NCBI GenBank assembly: GCA_024276905.1
Contig: JAJRWF010000088.1
Location: 1-39,146, forward strand
Length of the DNA stretch: 39,146 bases
Reading direction: 5' to 3'
Origin: Deltaproteobacteria bacterium
GTDB taxonomy: Bacteria > Desulfobacterota > Desulfuromonadia > Desulfuromonadales > Geopsychrobacteraceae
The notes under the pieces are model-generated. The model worked only from the letters and a program-made list of their open reading frames with translations. It was not told where the DNA came from and ran no database searches. The position numbers were made by a program, and so were the translations under genes. This document shows positions 17,313 through 25,266 of this stretch, one piece after another (within the stretch, counting starts at the first letter, position 1; every line of letters begins with the position of its first letter).

Positions 17313-17373
17313 GAGGTTTCCTGTTGGAAAAAATCTGAAGTCATTCAGTAAAGTGTTTGAAATGGTTGAATTC

Positions 17374-17390
17374 AGCAGGATATGTTCCAA
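17374..17390 (-). promoter_or_regulatory. Candidate sigma54 (-24/-12) promoter of the beta-helix operon
   Basis: On the minus strand the 17-mer TTGGAACATATCCTGCT carries the invariant GG (-24) and GC (-12) dinucleotides separated by 10 bp, and matches much of the RpoN consensus. It lies about 60 bp upstream of the first ATG of the operon and downstream of the terminator of the preceding gene. I see no better sigma70 promoter in this gap. No enhancer-binding protein site was identified. Confidence 0.42.
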
Positions 17391-17406
17391 TTCGGTGCTC
17401 GTCCAG

Positions 17407-17434
17407 AAAAAAAAGAGCCGCTCAAGGCGACTCT
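17407..17434 (-). terminator. Intrinsic terminator after the FG-GAP/UnbV gene
   Basis: Read on the minus strand, GAGTCGC (17433-17427) pairs with GCGGCTC (17421-17415) around a 5-base loop, with one G-T pair, and is followed by eight T residues (17414-17407). It lies 34 bp past the stop at 17468, separating that gene from the beta-helix operon. Confidence 0.85.
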
Positions 17435-17467
17435 CTCTTCAGTCTGACAGGATTGACGGGAAACAGC

Positions 17468-18949
17468 TTACTTGGTCGCGGCGACCTGCCCAAGAGTCGG
17501 CTCGACAATTTCGAGCAACTGTCCGGTCCGGACCGCATTAATCCGGGTTTCGATCCCGCTCGGAAAGACTGCGATAACATCGTAGCTGCCGGCAGCATCA
17601 AGACCGAAGTGCACGGTCAATGGGTTCTGGGCACAGAAACCGGTCGCAGTAGATACGTCGCGAACCGCAATCTGTTTGCCATCTTTCAAAACCTTGATCC
17701 GGGTCCCGACTGCATCACGGTTCGAAACGCTACCGACCGCCTTGACCTTTAACCAGTTCTTGTCGTTCTGGTCGTTGAGATAAAGTTTGTTAGCGGCGCC
17801 CCAGTTGACAACATAGAGGTCAAGGTCACCGTCATTATCAACATCGGCAAATGCGGTTCCCTTGGTGCGGACAGTCGCGCACTGCAATTGCGGCTGCTTG
17901 CCAGCAACGTCGACAAAATTCCCCTTGCCATCGTTAACATAGAGCTGATTGGCCAGCTTGCAGTCGCCTTCGTAAAGGTCAAGGTCGCCGTCGTTATCAA
18001 TATCACCAAAGGTCGGCCCCTTGCCCCAGCCCTGATGATCCTTTTTAACCCGGTCGGAAGCAACGGCAAAAACCCCGGCGCCATTATTCAGGTAGAGCCC
18101 ATTGTCACCGACATAGTTCGAGACAAAAAGATCGAGATCACCGTCATTGTCGATATCGGCGAATGCGGCCCCGAGGCCCCAGTTCGGATCTTCAACCCCG
18201 GCCTCGCGGGTTATATCCCTGAAGGTTCCATCGCCGTTGTTCAGATAGAGACGATTCGGCTCTCCGGCCGGATAACGCCCGTTGACTACGTAGAGATCCT
18301 GGAAATTATCACCGTTGACGTCGGCACAGACACCCATCCAACTCCAGGAAAGGTCGCCGACACCGGCCAGATCGGTCACATCGGTGAAGGTGCCGTCGCC
18401 ATTATTGCGATAGAGTACATTCTTGGCACCGGGACCATAGTTGGCGCAGTAGATATCAAGTCGTCCGTCGTTGTCGTAATCGACAAAACTGGCCGAGTAA
18501 GTGAACGACTTCAGGCCGACACCGGCTTTTTCAGTCACATCCTCGAACTTGCCGTTACCAAGGTTGCGGAACAGACGGTTGGCTTCGATTTCATAACGAC
18601 CGCCCTTGGCCAGATAGAGATCAACCAGGCCGTCATTGTCGTAATCACCGAAGACACTCCCCATGCTGAATCCCGGGTCGTCAATTCCGGCGCCGGCAGT
18701 CGCAGTAATATCTTCGAACAGACCGTTACCGTCATTACGAAAGAGTTTGTTGGCGCCGCCCTTGTTTGAGACATAGAGGTCGACGTAGCCGTCATTATCG
18801 ATGTCGGCAAAAGCAACCCCCTTACCAAGACCGTCATCGGCAACACCTGAAGTCCGGGACACGTCCGCAAACTCCTGTGCAAACACAGAACCTGCAAACA
18901 GGGCAAATACGGCAAGTAAAACCAGCGGGCGAACAGACCATCTCATCAT
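17468..18949 (-). CDS. FG-GAP/VCBS-repeat protein with C-terminal UnbV/ASPIC domain
   Basis: A 493-residue exported protein. The start at 18949 (MMRWSVRP) is chosen because it begins the signal peptide and is preceded by GAGAGG with good spacing; an upstream in-frame ATG lacks both. After the signal come seven FG-GAP/VCBS repeats of about 50 residues, each with a calcium-binding-like DxDxDG loop (ADIDNDGYVDLYV, GDYDNDGLVDLYL and so on), forming a seven-bladed propeller. The last 90 residues (NWLKVKAVGS to LLEIVEP) are the UnbV/ASPIC domain. The family is extracellular or periplasmic; function is unknown. It is a separate transcription unit, with its own promoter-like site and terminator. Confidence 0.9.
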   Translation of the reverse strand: MMRWSVRPLVLLAVFALFAGSVFAQEFADVSRTSGVADDGLGKGVAFADIDNDGYVDLYVSNKGGANKLFRNDGNGLFEDITATAGAGIDDPGFSMGSVFGDYDNDGLVDLYLAKGGRYEIEANRLFRNLGNGKFEDVTEKAGVGLKSFTYSASFVDYDNDGRLDIYCANYGPGAKNVLYRNNGDGTFTDVTDLAGVGDLSWSWMGVCADVNGDNFQDLYVVNGRYPAGEPNRLYLNNGDGTFRDITREAGVEDPNWGLGAAFADIDNDGDLDLFVSNYVGDNGLYLNNGAGVFAVASDRVKKDHQGWGKGPTFGDIDNDGDLDLYEGDCKLANQLYVNDGKGNFVDVAGKQPQLQCATVRTKGTAFADVDNDGDLDLYVVNWGAANKLYLNDQNDKNWLKVKAVGSVSNRDAVGTRIKVLKDGKQIAVRDVSTATGFCAQNPLTVHFGLDAAGSYDVIAVFPSGIETRINAVRTGQLLEIVEPTLGQVAATK

Positions 18950-18970
18950 CGCAACCTCTCCTTTTATAAT

Positions 18971-18985
18971 TATCGATGATCGATA
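18971..18985. repeat. 15-bp palindrome in the leader of the FG-GAP/UnbV gene
   Basis: TATCGATGATCGATA is a perfect inverted repeat, two 7-base arms around a central base, 22 bp before the start at 18949 and downstream of the predicted promoter. It could be an operator or a short RNA hairpin. It is also AT-rich enough to be incidental. Confidence 0.35.
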
Positions 18986-19031
18986 GAACGGGATAATCGG
19001 CAACAAAAATTATTCAGCACTCGACATCTTG

Positions 19032-19060
19032 ATTACGAACTGTACCACAAAAATCGTCAA
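19032..19060 (-). promoter_or_regulatory. Sigma70-like promoter for the FG-GAP/UnbV gene
   Basis: On the minus strand, TTGACG (19060-19055) and CGTAAT (19037-19032) are 17 bp apart. This is the best promoter-like site in the 328-bp stretch without genes at 18950-19277. Besides this site and the palindrome at 18971-18985 I see nothing there, including no convincing terminator for the permease gene ending at 19278. Confidence 0.5.
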
Positions 19061-19277
19061 CTGACAGAGCCAGTTCGTCATGTGGCGGCAACCCGGCAGA
19101 AAAAACGTGCTTTCCCAACCTTCGGCTCCATATGTGCAAAAATCAAGCCTTATCAGCGAAGACAGCCGCGTCAGTGTCTCCGCGGAAGAATGAAAACTTC
19201 ATGACAAAAAGTTGTCGGCATCGTCTGTTAACAGACCAAAGTTATTCAGAAATCCAGGTCAATGCACTCCAGAGTGA

Positions 19278-20237
19278 TCAGGACAAAAATATTTGCAACA
19301 GCAGGCCCATCAGGACCGACAGTCCCAGACCAAGGGAAATAAAAACCAGCAACAGACGACGATTGAACATCGCCCCCAGTGCAATCATTGCGGGCAGACT
19401 GGTAACCGGTCCGGCCAGCAACAGGGTGAAGGCCGCCCCCCTGTCGATCCCCATCGAAAGCAGTCCCGACAGAATCGGGATAATCGGAATCTGGTTGGTC
19501 GGCAACGGCAACCCGATCAGTGCTGCCATTAATAACGACCCGAAACTTTTGGCCCCGACCAGCATCTTGATCCAGGCCACCGGAACCAGGGTCACCATCA
19601 AGGCTTCAAGAACAATCGCCAGCAGCAGATACTTGCCGATAAAGAGTGCGGCATCAAAACTGCGATCAAAGATGAAACGGACCTGACTGGCTCGCGGCAC
19701 AACCTGCATGCGCTTGACTCGCACGCCGGAGACCGCGCCGATTTCGGCAGCAGGAGCCAGAGAACCGTCATCGCGATAGAGCGGTTTAAGCAGGATCATT
19801 TTGCTGCTTAACCAACTCCTGCGTTCGAGCAGCAGGACCAGGAAGCCGGTCCCGAGACCGAGTACTGCGGCACCAACCAGCTTGTAGATTGCCCAGTCAG
19901 CACCCAGTCCGCTCCAGGTCAGAAGAAAAGCATCGGGACCCATCACCGGAGAAGTCACCAGGAGTGCCATCAGCGGCGCCAACGGAGTACCGACCATCGC
20001 CAGGGTAATAAATACCGGCAGGATGCCACAGGCACAGAGCGGTGAAACCATGCCGATTGCAACCGCGAGCGGAATGGCAAAACTCCCGGCCCGCACAATC
20101 GAATCCCGGATTTTCAGATCGAGTTTATACCCCTTGATCAGTCCGACCAGCAGCACTGAAAGCAGAAAAATCCACCACATCTTGCCGACTTCCAGCCAGA
20201 CAACATCCAGAAACTGCTGCCACCAGGGAGCGTTCAT
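19278..20237 (-). CDS. ArsP/YraQ-family permease (PF03773-type)
   Basis: A 319-residue integral membrane protein with about eight hydrophobic helices in two halves, split by a charged loop near residues 150-190. The signature SPLCACGILPVF near residue 65 and the LLVTSPVMGPDAFLLTW segment identify the permease family that includes ArsP, an exporter of methylated trivalent arsenicals, and the uncharacterised YraQ group. The second half repeats the pattern with LIGLPLPTNQIPIIP. Family membership is clear but the substrate is not. The gene overlaps the FmdE-like gene by 4 bp, so the two are probably translationally coupled. Confidence 0.87.
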   Translation of the reverse strand: MNAPWWQQFLDVVWLEVGKMWWIFLLSVLLVGLIKGYKLDLKIRDSIVRAGSFAIPLAVAIGMVSPLCACGILPVFITLAMVGTPLAPLMALLVTSPVMGPDAFLLTWSGLGADWAIYKLVGAAVLGLGTGFLVLLLERRSWLSSKMILLKPLYRDDGSLAPAAEIGAVSGVRVKRMQVVPRASQVRFIFDRSFDAALFIGKYLLLAIVLEALMVTLVPVAWIKMLVGAKSFGSLLMAALIGLPLPTNQIPIIPILSGLLSMGIDRGAAFTLLLAGPVTSLPAMIALGAMFNRRLLLVFISLGLGLSVLMGLLLQIFLS

Positions 20238-20632
20238 CGCAATGCCCCCAGCTTGCCGATTCTAAACAGACTCGCCTCATCTGCGTGACGCAACTCATCC
20301 AGCAGCTGCTCGCTGTCATCCTTGGCTGTCAACAAGCGGTAGGAGGCTGCAAGCCGCAGTGTTTTCGGTTGCAGCTCGATCTGCCAGCAGTTCTTGCTAT
20401 CTGCAAAATACAGGATGTGCCGCCCTTGTTCTTTGACCTGAAGCAGTTCATCTCCAAGTGCCAGCCGAATTCCATCAACGGCACAGGTCTCAGTCAGGTA
20501 GGTCATCTCCTGCAACTCACCTTCCAGCTTACGCCGCGCGGCCCAACCGACCCGCAATCCCAGCGTACTCATGGGGCAGTAGTGACCGTGCCTGGTTGCC
20601 AGTTCGGCAAACAATTGCGGGGCAGGAATCAC
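20234..20632 (-). CDS. FmdE-like protein
   Basis: A 132-residue protein with the FmdE signature HGHYCPMSTLGLRVG at residues 15-29, then a TCAVDGIRLALGD segment near 49-61. Proteins of this family were first noted beside tungsten/molybdenum formylmethanofuran dehydrogenase genes, but most bacterial members are unrelated to methanogenesis. The His and Cys residues suggest metal binding. It lacks the C-terminal zinc ribbon of longer members. It begins with GTG, lies 15 bp after the AAA+ gene and overlaps the permease gene by 4 bp, so a role in metal or metalloid handling with the permease is an inference. Confidence 0.8.
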   Translation of the reverse strand: MIPAPQLFAELATRHGHYCPMSTLGLRVGWAARRKLEGELQEMTYLTETCAVDGIRLALGDELLQVKEQGRHILYFADSKNCWQIELQPKTLRLAASYRLLTAKDDSEQLLDELRHADEASLFRIGKLGALR

Positions 20633-20647
20633 AGAATTGACCGGCGC

Positions 20648-21529
20648 TTAAAAAGCATAGTGATGCGGACAATCGTTTTCATAGATCTCGTGATAAACCC
20701 TGGTCATATCTGGCGTCAACCAGTAGCGCACCTCTTTAAGCGATTTAAGGAAATGGGCCATGGTGACCTGAGACGCATCCTCCTTGATCGCATTGATCGT
20801 TGCACGCTTGCACAGACTTTCGGCATCCCAACCGACATAACCTTCAGAAAGTTCCGCCAGCTTTGCACGATCAACATCAGCCGCCAGATTGGGCATCTGG
20901 TCCAGATAGATATCGAGCATACCGCGACGATCAATCACGCGTGGTGGATGAACAAAAACCTTGCGGTTAAAACGCTTTTTCTCTTTGATAATTGCCTGAT
21001 CGACGGTATCGATCCGGTAGCAACTGCCAACCAACATGACATTCTCAACCTGATTGATCCGGTCGAGCTGCTCGACAAACAACCGGTTCAGCTCTTTGCT
21101 GGCGAAGGTCGGTGGGATTCCGCGCAGATTCCCCGGCCCCCATTCGTAATCACAGCCTTCACGTGGTGCCAGCCATTCGCAATCGGAGATAAAAAGAACG
21201 CAGGGCGCTTCATGTATTGCGATATCGAAAGCCTCGACCAGCTCTTCTCCTTTGCCCAGCATCTCCTGACCACTGATGTAAACGAAAGAGGCGCCCGCTT
21301 CTTTGGCGCAGGCCTCGGCCAGCATGGTAATCCCGACCCCCAGCGGCCCCCACATCATGACTCCGGCCGGGATTCCGAGCTGATGCTGACGGATCATTTC
21401 CGGTTTCTGCAACGGCAGACAAACCATCTCTTTAAGGATTTCCTTGACCTCGGCAAAGCCACCGATATCATCCCAGTCGAGATCCGGGTCCCGAACTTCA
21501 TAAAAGATATTTTTGAGCTTTTTATGCAT
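20648..21529 (-). CDS. AAA+ family protein with degenerate Walker motifs
   Basis: A 293-residue AAA+ protein of the Cdc48/FtsH/proteasomal-ATPase clade, judging from its WDDIGGFAEVKEILKEMV opening. The Walker A position reads GPLGVGIT instead of GPPGTGKT, so the nucleotide-binding Lys is Ile (codon ATT). The Walker B position reads LFISDCEWL, with Cys where the catalytic Glu is expected. The sensor-1 region is VGSCYRIDTVDQAI instead of the usual ATNRPD. The C-terminal lid (LSEGYVGWDAESLCKRA) is normal. The protein is therefore probably a non-hydrolysing, scaffold-like AAA+ protein. ATG 21529 follows AGGA. It leads an apparent operon with the FmdE-like and permease genes. Confidence 0.85.
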   Translation of the reverse strand: MHKKLKNIFYEVRDPDLDWDDIGGFAEVKEILKEMVCLPLQKPEMIRQHQLGIPAGVMMWGPLGVGITMLAEACAKEAGASFVYISGQEMLGKGEELVEAFDIAIHEAPCVLFISDCEWLAPREGCDYEWGPGNLRGIPPTFASKELNRLFVEQLDRINQVENVMLVGSCYRIDTVDQAIIKEKKRFNRKVFVHPPRVIDRRGMLDIYLDQMPNLAADVDRAKLAELSEGYVGWDAESLCKRATINAIKEDASQVTMAHFLKSLKEVRYWLTPDMTRVYHEIYENDCPHHYAF

Positions 21530-21661
21530 TTTTTCCTGCCTGAGGTAAGCGTTATAATGAAAAAAGGTGGCAACAAAGACTCATCTGCCCTTGATTGCCC
21601 GGCGTAAAGACCGAACAACAATCAGAACAACAACCTGAGCAACAAACATGCCACCATCTGA

Positions 21662-21985
21662 TCAAAGGTCGTTCAAAAGCCGATAGATTTGCTGTTCAAG
21701 ATCCCAGATAGTTGAGGCCTCATCACTTTTGTCCACGTCTTCGTAAAGCACCCGGCCTCGATCAAGAGTCGTATGAACATGCAAGAGCACCGGAGAAAGT
21801 CTGGCCTCAAGATGAATCTGCGGAATTTCTCCGACCCGTTCATTCCATTCCGCCAGTTCGGCATGCGCCTTTTCGAGCAACCTGACGGCACGATCAATTC
21901 TCACTCCGTCAGGCTGAAGCGCAAACGTGTGCGCCAGTTGACCCGACTGCCGCGTCAGTTGCCGATAACGATCTGCTATCTTCAT
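21662..21985 (-). CDS. Small unrecognised protein, 107 aa
   Basis: I do not recognise this protein. It is 107 residues long, soluble-looking, mostly helical and acidic, with no signal peptide or Cys motifs; landmarks are LTRQSGQLAHTF and EKAHAELAEWNERVGEIP. ATG 21985 is preferred over an in-frame ATG at 22039 because AAAGGGTG precedes it and the longer N-terminus adds nothing recognisable. It is divergent from the thi operon and followed 132 bp later by the AAA+ gene. Confidence 0.6.
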   Translation of the reverse strand: MKIADRYRQLTRQSGQLAHTFALQPDGVRIDRAVRLLEKAHAELAEWNERVGEIPQIHLEARLSPVLLHVHTTLDRGRVLYEDVDKSDEASTIWDLEQQIYRLLNDL

Positions 21986-22054
21986 ATTCTGTTCACCCTT
22001 TCTGCAATTGAACTCACTAAACACCGAGAATTCAGGCAATCCGAAAAACGGGCC

Positions 22055-22083
22055 ATCCTAAAACAATTGCCGCACAAAAACAA
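22055..22083 (-). promoter_or_regulatory. Possible promoter for the 107-aa gene
   Basis: On the minus strand, TTGTTT (22083-22078) and TAGGAT (22060-22055) are 17 bp apart, about 70 bp upstream of the start at 21985. The -35 box matches consensus at only three of six positions, so this is a weak call. Confidence 0.3.
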
Positions 22084-22120
22084 TTCTTCGGCAGAGCACC
22101 ACATTTGGGGTTGCCGGATA

Positions 22121-22150
22121 TTGACTTTGCCCCTTCGCGCCTGCTAGCTT
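22121..22150 (+). promoter_or_regulatory. Probable promoter of the thi operon
   Basis: TTGACT (22121-22126) and TAGCTT (22145-22150) are 18 bp apart, about 20-25 bp upstream of the TPP riboswitch. The -35 box is good (five of six) and the -10 box is weak (three of six). Position relative to the aptamer supports the call. Confidence 0.45.
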
Positions 22151-22164
22151 CTCTTATCGAACAG

Positions 22165-22262
22165 AGTACGGCCCTGGGGGTGTGCCAGGCACTGAGAGCT
22201 TCGCTGAAATGCGAGCGACCCCTTGCACCTGATCCGGATCATACCGGCGTAGGGAAGCGGCT
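22165..22262 (+). ncRNA. TPP riboswitch (THI element)
   Basis: The conserved thi-box parts are all present in order: GGGGGTGTGCC followed by the CTGAGA core at 22192-22197, a variable P3-like arm, ACCCCTTGCACCTGAT (22218-22233), and the closing CCGGATCATACCGGCGTAGGGAA block. TPP binding should stabilise the aptamer and let the terminator hairpin at 22292-22315 form, switching off thiF-thiS-thiG-thiH-thiE. The aptamer is directly upstream of the thi genes. Confidence 0.95.
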
Positions 22263-22291
22263 GCCTCAGCGCTACTATTTTACTAGTCGCA

Positions 22292-22315
22292 GGCCGCAAT
22301 TTATGCGGCCTTTTT
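22292..22315 (+). terminator. Riboswitch-controlled intrinsic terminator
   Basis: GGCCGCA (22292-22298) pairs perfectly with TGCGGCC (22304-22310) around a 5-base loop, followed by five T residues (22311-22315). It is 30 bp past the TPP aptamer and 17 bp before the thiF start, the expected place for the expression platform. Confidence 0.9.
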
Positions 22316-22332
22316 CATTGAATGGTAAAAAT

Positions 22333-23142
22333 GTGATCAGAATTCTTCTCAATGAGACCAATATAGAGGTCAGTAACGGCACCAGCTTGTACCAGCTGCG
22401 TGAGCAACAGGATGCCAAAGCGGACCTGCTGATTGTCAACGGTTTCCCCGCGGCAACGGATTGCCTGCTTGCAGATGGTGATCAGGTGGTCATGATCAGG
22501 CGCGGGGTTGTCCCGAGTGCCGAACAGCTGGAAACCCTGATGATGGCACGTCACACGCCGGGGGTTCACGCGCGAATTGCACAGAGTCGGGTCGGCATTG
22601 CCGGTGCCGGCGGGCTGGGATCGAATATTGCCATCGCCCTGGCCAGGGTCGGAGTCGGACAGCTGGTCGTTGCCGACTTTGATGTTGTCGAACCTTCCAA
22701 TCTGAACCGGCAACAGTACTTTATCGATCAGATCGGTCTGCCTAAAGTGGTGGCACTGAAAGAAAACCTGCAGCGAATCAATCCTTATGTTCGCGTTGAG
22801 ACCAGCAACTGCCGGATCGATGAACAGAATCTACGCACAGTCTTTGCCGGAGTTGACGTTATGGTTGAAGCCTTTGATGCTCCCGACCAGAAGGCCATGA
22901 TTACCGCGGCCCACCTACAACAGGCTCCGGGATGTCCGCTGGTCGCGGCCTCAGGAATGGCCGGTTATGAAACATCTAACAGTATCCGTACCCAAAAGGT
23001 ACGCAACAATTTCTACCTGATCGGAGATCAGAAAACAGCAGCCCGGCCAGGTTGCGGGCTGATGGCTCCACGAGTCGGAATCGCAGCCAATCACCAGGCC
23101 AATGCGGTATTGAGACTGCTGCTTGGAGAGGAACCGGAATGA
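22333..23142 (+). CDS. thiF: ThiF family 2, ThiS adenylyltransferase with N-terminal ThiS-like domain
   Basis: ThiF activates the C-terminal glycine of ThiS with ATP so that it can accept sulfur for thiazole synthesis. This 269-residue protein begins with a ubiquitin/ThiS-like beta-grasp segment (about 1-62: IRILLNETNIEV to GDQVVMIRRG) without a GG tail. An E1-like Rossmann domain follows, with GAGGLGSNIAIALARVGVG, VADFDVVEPSNLNRQQYF and GLPKVVALKENLQRINP. That arrangement fits the anaerobe-type ThiF family 2. GTG 22333 is chosen because in-frame alternatives fall inside the terminator hairpin (22303) or upstream of the aptamer (22105). It overlaps thiS by 4 bp. Confidence 0.9.
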   Translation: MIRILLNETNIEVSNGTSLYQLREQQDAKADLLIVNGFPAATDCLLADGDQVVMIRRGVVPSAEQLETLMMARHTPGVHARIAQSRVGIAGAGGLGSNIAIALARVGVGQLVVADFDVVEPSNLNRQQYFIDQIGLPKVVALKENLQRINPYVRVETSNCRIDEQNLRTVFAGVDVMVEAFDAPDQKAMITAAHLQQAPGCPLVAASGMAGYETSNSIRTQKVRNNFYLIGDQKTAARPGCGLMAPRVGIAANHQANAVLRLLLGEEPE

Positions 23143-23339
23143 ATCTGCTTATCAACGGCGAACAACGTACACTCGAAAAGGGTACGACAGTCTGCACCTT
23201 GTTGAACCAACTGCAACTGCAGCCCGAGCGGGTCGTTCTTGAACTGAATCGTCAAATTCTCAGTGCGGCCCAAGGCAGCGAGACAGAACTGCACGAGGGC
23301 GATCAGCTGGAAATCATCCAGTTTGTCGGCGGGGGCTGA
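23139..23339 (+). CDS. thiS: ThiS sulfur carrier protein
   Basis: A 66-residue beta-grasp protein that carries thiocarboxylate sulfur on its C-terminal Gly to thiazole synthase. It starts [15 protein letters not shown] and ends in FVGGG, the di-glycine end required for activation. ATG 23139 overlaps the thiF stop as ATGA, so the two are coupled. The length is normal for the family. Confidence 0.95.
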   Translation: MNLLINGEQRTLEKGTTVCTLLNQLQLQPERVVLELNRQILSAAQGSETELHEGDQLEIIQFVGGG

Positions 23340-23340
23340 G

Positions 23341-24138
23341 ATGCATTCAAAGGATTTGAAAACTATGGATTCACTCGAAATTGCGGGTCGCCACTTCAAC
23401 TCACGCTTGATGGTCGGGACCGGCAAGTTTTCGTCAAATACCGCCATGCAGCAGGCAATTGAAGCAACGGCAAGTGAAATAGTTACTGTTGCGCTGCGTC
23501 GGGTTGACATCAATAACCCCGGTGACAGCATGCTCCAGCATATCGACCGGGAACGCTACCTGCTGCTGCCGAATACCAGCGGGGCCCGTGATGCCGAAGA
23601 AGCTGTACGTCTGGCACGTCTGGCACGTGCCGCCGGATGCGAACCCTGGATCAAACTGGAAGTGACCCCGGACCCCTATTACCTCCTCCCGGACCCTATT
23701 GAAACTCTCAAGGCTGCAGAAATTCTGGTCAAGGACGGGTTCAACGTCCTGCCCTACATGCCAGCCGACCCGGTTCTGGCCCGGCACCTGGAAGAAGTCG
23801 GAACCGTCACCCTGATGCCGCTCGGCGCACCGATCGGCACCAACCGCGGCTTGCGCACCCGCGATCTGATCAGCATCATCATTGAACAGGCCAATGTGCC
23901 GGTGGTTGTCGATGCGGGTCTGGGAGCGCCTTCGCACGCTGCCGAAGCCATGGAGATGGGAGCCGATGCGGTATTGGTCAATACCGCGTTAGCCGATACC
24001 GCCAACCCGATAACCATGGGCGAGGCATTCAAAAAAGGCGTCGAAGCAGGACGCATGGCGTATCTGGCGGGTCTTGGTCCTCAACGCGACAAGGCTGAAG
24101 CATCCAGCCCGCTGACCGGCTTCCTGCGGGAGGAATAA
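23341..24138 (+). CDS. thiG: ThiG thiazole synthase
   Basis: ThiG condenses deoxyxylulose 5-phosphate, the ThiS thiocarboxylate and dehydroglycine into the thiamin thiazole. The protein is a TIM barrel with [41 protein letters not shown], a [15 protein letters not shown] segment and [21 protein letters not shown]. Length is 265 residues from ATG 23341, which is one base past the thiS stop, or 257 residues from ATG 23365, which is closer to the usual family start and preceded by AAAGGA. Either could be used. Confidence 0.95.
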   Translation: MHSKDLKTMDSLEIAGRHFNSRLMVGTGKFSSNTAMQQAIEATASEIVTVALRRVDINNPGDSMLQHIDRERYLLLPNTSGARDAEEAVRLARLARAAGCEPWIKLEVTPDPYYLLPDPIETLKAAEILVKDGFNVLPYMPADPVLARHLEEVGTVTLMPLGAPIGTNRGLRTRDLISIIIEQANVPVVVDAGLGAPSHAAEAMEMGADAVLVNTALADTANPITMGEAFKKGVEAGRMAYLAGLGPQRDKAEASSPLTGFLREE

Positions 24139-25266
24139 TTGAGCTTCTACGATCTGCTCCAGCAATATCCGGCAACCGAAATCCAGCGCCGTCTGGAACA
24201 GGTCGAAAGTCGGGACATCGACCGGGTTCTGACAAACTCCAGGCTGACGATCACGGATTTCCTCTGTCTGCTGTCACCGGAGATCAGCGATGCCCAGCTC
24301 GAAACCCTGGCGAATCGCGCCCATCGTATCACCAGCCAGCGTTTCGGTCGCACGATTCAACTCTACGCGCCGCTTTACCTTTCGAATGAATGTCACAACG
24401 GCTGCAAGTACTGCGGGTTCAGTGCCGACAATCATGATCTACGGCGTAAAACCCTCAATGATGATGAAATCCTGCGTGAGGCAGAGCACCTGCAACGGCA
24501 GGGATTTCGCCATGTTCTGTTGTTGACCGGGGAAGCTCCCGAAGCCGCCGGAGTCGATTTCCTTGAACATGCAGTCCGCCTGCTGACTCCGCGCTTCAGT
24601 TCACTGTCGATCGAAGTTTTTCCGATGTCCCGTAGCGACTATCAGCGTCTCGTCGATACCGGAGTTGACGGTCTGACTCTTTATCAGGAAACCTACGACC
24701 AGCAACTCTACCCTGAACTGCACCCCTACGGGCCGAAGAGTGATTTCACCTTCCGCCTTGCGGGCCCTGAACGTGGTGGGGAGGCAGGGTTCAGGCGCAT
24801 AGGGGTTGGAGCCCTGCTCGGTCTGGGCGACTATCTGTCAGATGCTTTTTACACCGGCCTTCATGCCCGCTACCTGATGCGCCGCTTCTGGCGCAGCCAG
24901 GTGACCATCTCTTTCCCGCGGCTGCGACCGGCCGAAGGGGGATTTGCCCCGCGCTCTATCGTCAGCGACCGCCAACTTACCCAGCTGATCTGTGCCCTGC
25001 GCCTGCTGTTGCCCGATGCCGGGCTGCTCCTTTCCACCCGCGAAAGTGCCGAACTGCGTGATAACCTTTTGCCGCTCGGCATTACCCAGATGAGTGCCGG
25101 ATCATGCACGGCGCCCGGCGGCTACGAGGGTGATGAAGGGGAAGCGGAACAATTTTCGATTAACGACCATCGCAGCCCCGATGAGATCCGGGACATTATC
25201 GCAAAATTCGGTTATGAAGCCGTCTGGAAAGACTGGGATGGAGCCTTCGCCAACCAGCATCCATGA
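24139..25266 (+). CDS. thiH: ThiH, radical SAM tyrosine lyase
   Basis: ThiH cleaves tyrosine to dehydroglycine and p-cresol with a radical from S-adenosylmethionine; this is the anaerobic alternative to ThiO glycine oxidase. The 375-residue protein has the radical SAM cluster motif CHNGCKYCGF near residues 85-94, then LLLTGEAPEAAGVDFLEHAV, SIEVFPMSRSDYQRLVDTGVDGLTLYQET and a C-terminal QMSAGSCTAPGGY. It starts with TTG 24139 directly after the thiG stop, preceded by GGAGGAATAA. Its stop overlaps thiE. Confidence 0.95.
   Translation: MSFYDLLQQYPATEIQRRLEQVESRDIDRVLTNSRLTITDFLCLLSPEISDAQLETLANRAHRITSQRFGRTIQLYAPLYLSNECHNGCKYCGFSADNHDLRRKTLNDDEILREAEHLQRQGFRHVLLLTGEAPEAAGVDFLEHAVRLLTPRFSSLSIEVFPMSRSDYQRLVDTGVDGLTLYQETYDQQLYPELHPYGPKSDFTFRLAGPERGGEAGFRRIGVGALLGLGDYLSDAFYTGLHARYLMRRFWRSQVTISFPRLRPAEGGFAPRSIVSDRQLTQLICALRLLLPDAGLLLSTRESAELRDNLLPLGITQMSAGSCTAPGGYEGDEGEAEQFSINDHRSPDEIRDIIAKFGYEAVWKDWDGAFANQHP

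Noticed and set aside
17888-18769. A 293-codon plus-strand frame with regular I/V-rich repeats
   Set aside because: The repeats are the antisense image of the DxDxDG repeats of the FG-GAP protein.
21551-21556. TATAAC -10-like box before the AAA+ gene
   Set aside because: No acceptable -35 box at proper spacing, so not called as a promoter.
20285-21607. A 440-codon open frame on the plus strand opposite the AAA+ and FmdE-like genes
   Set aside because: It has no recognisable domain, while both minus-strand proteins match known families over their whole length; it is an antisense shadow.
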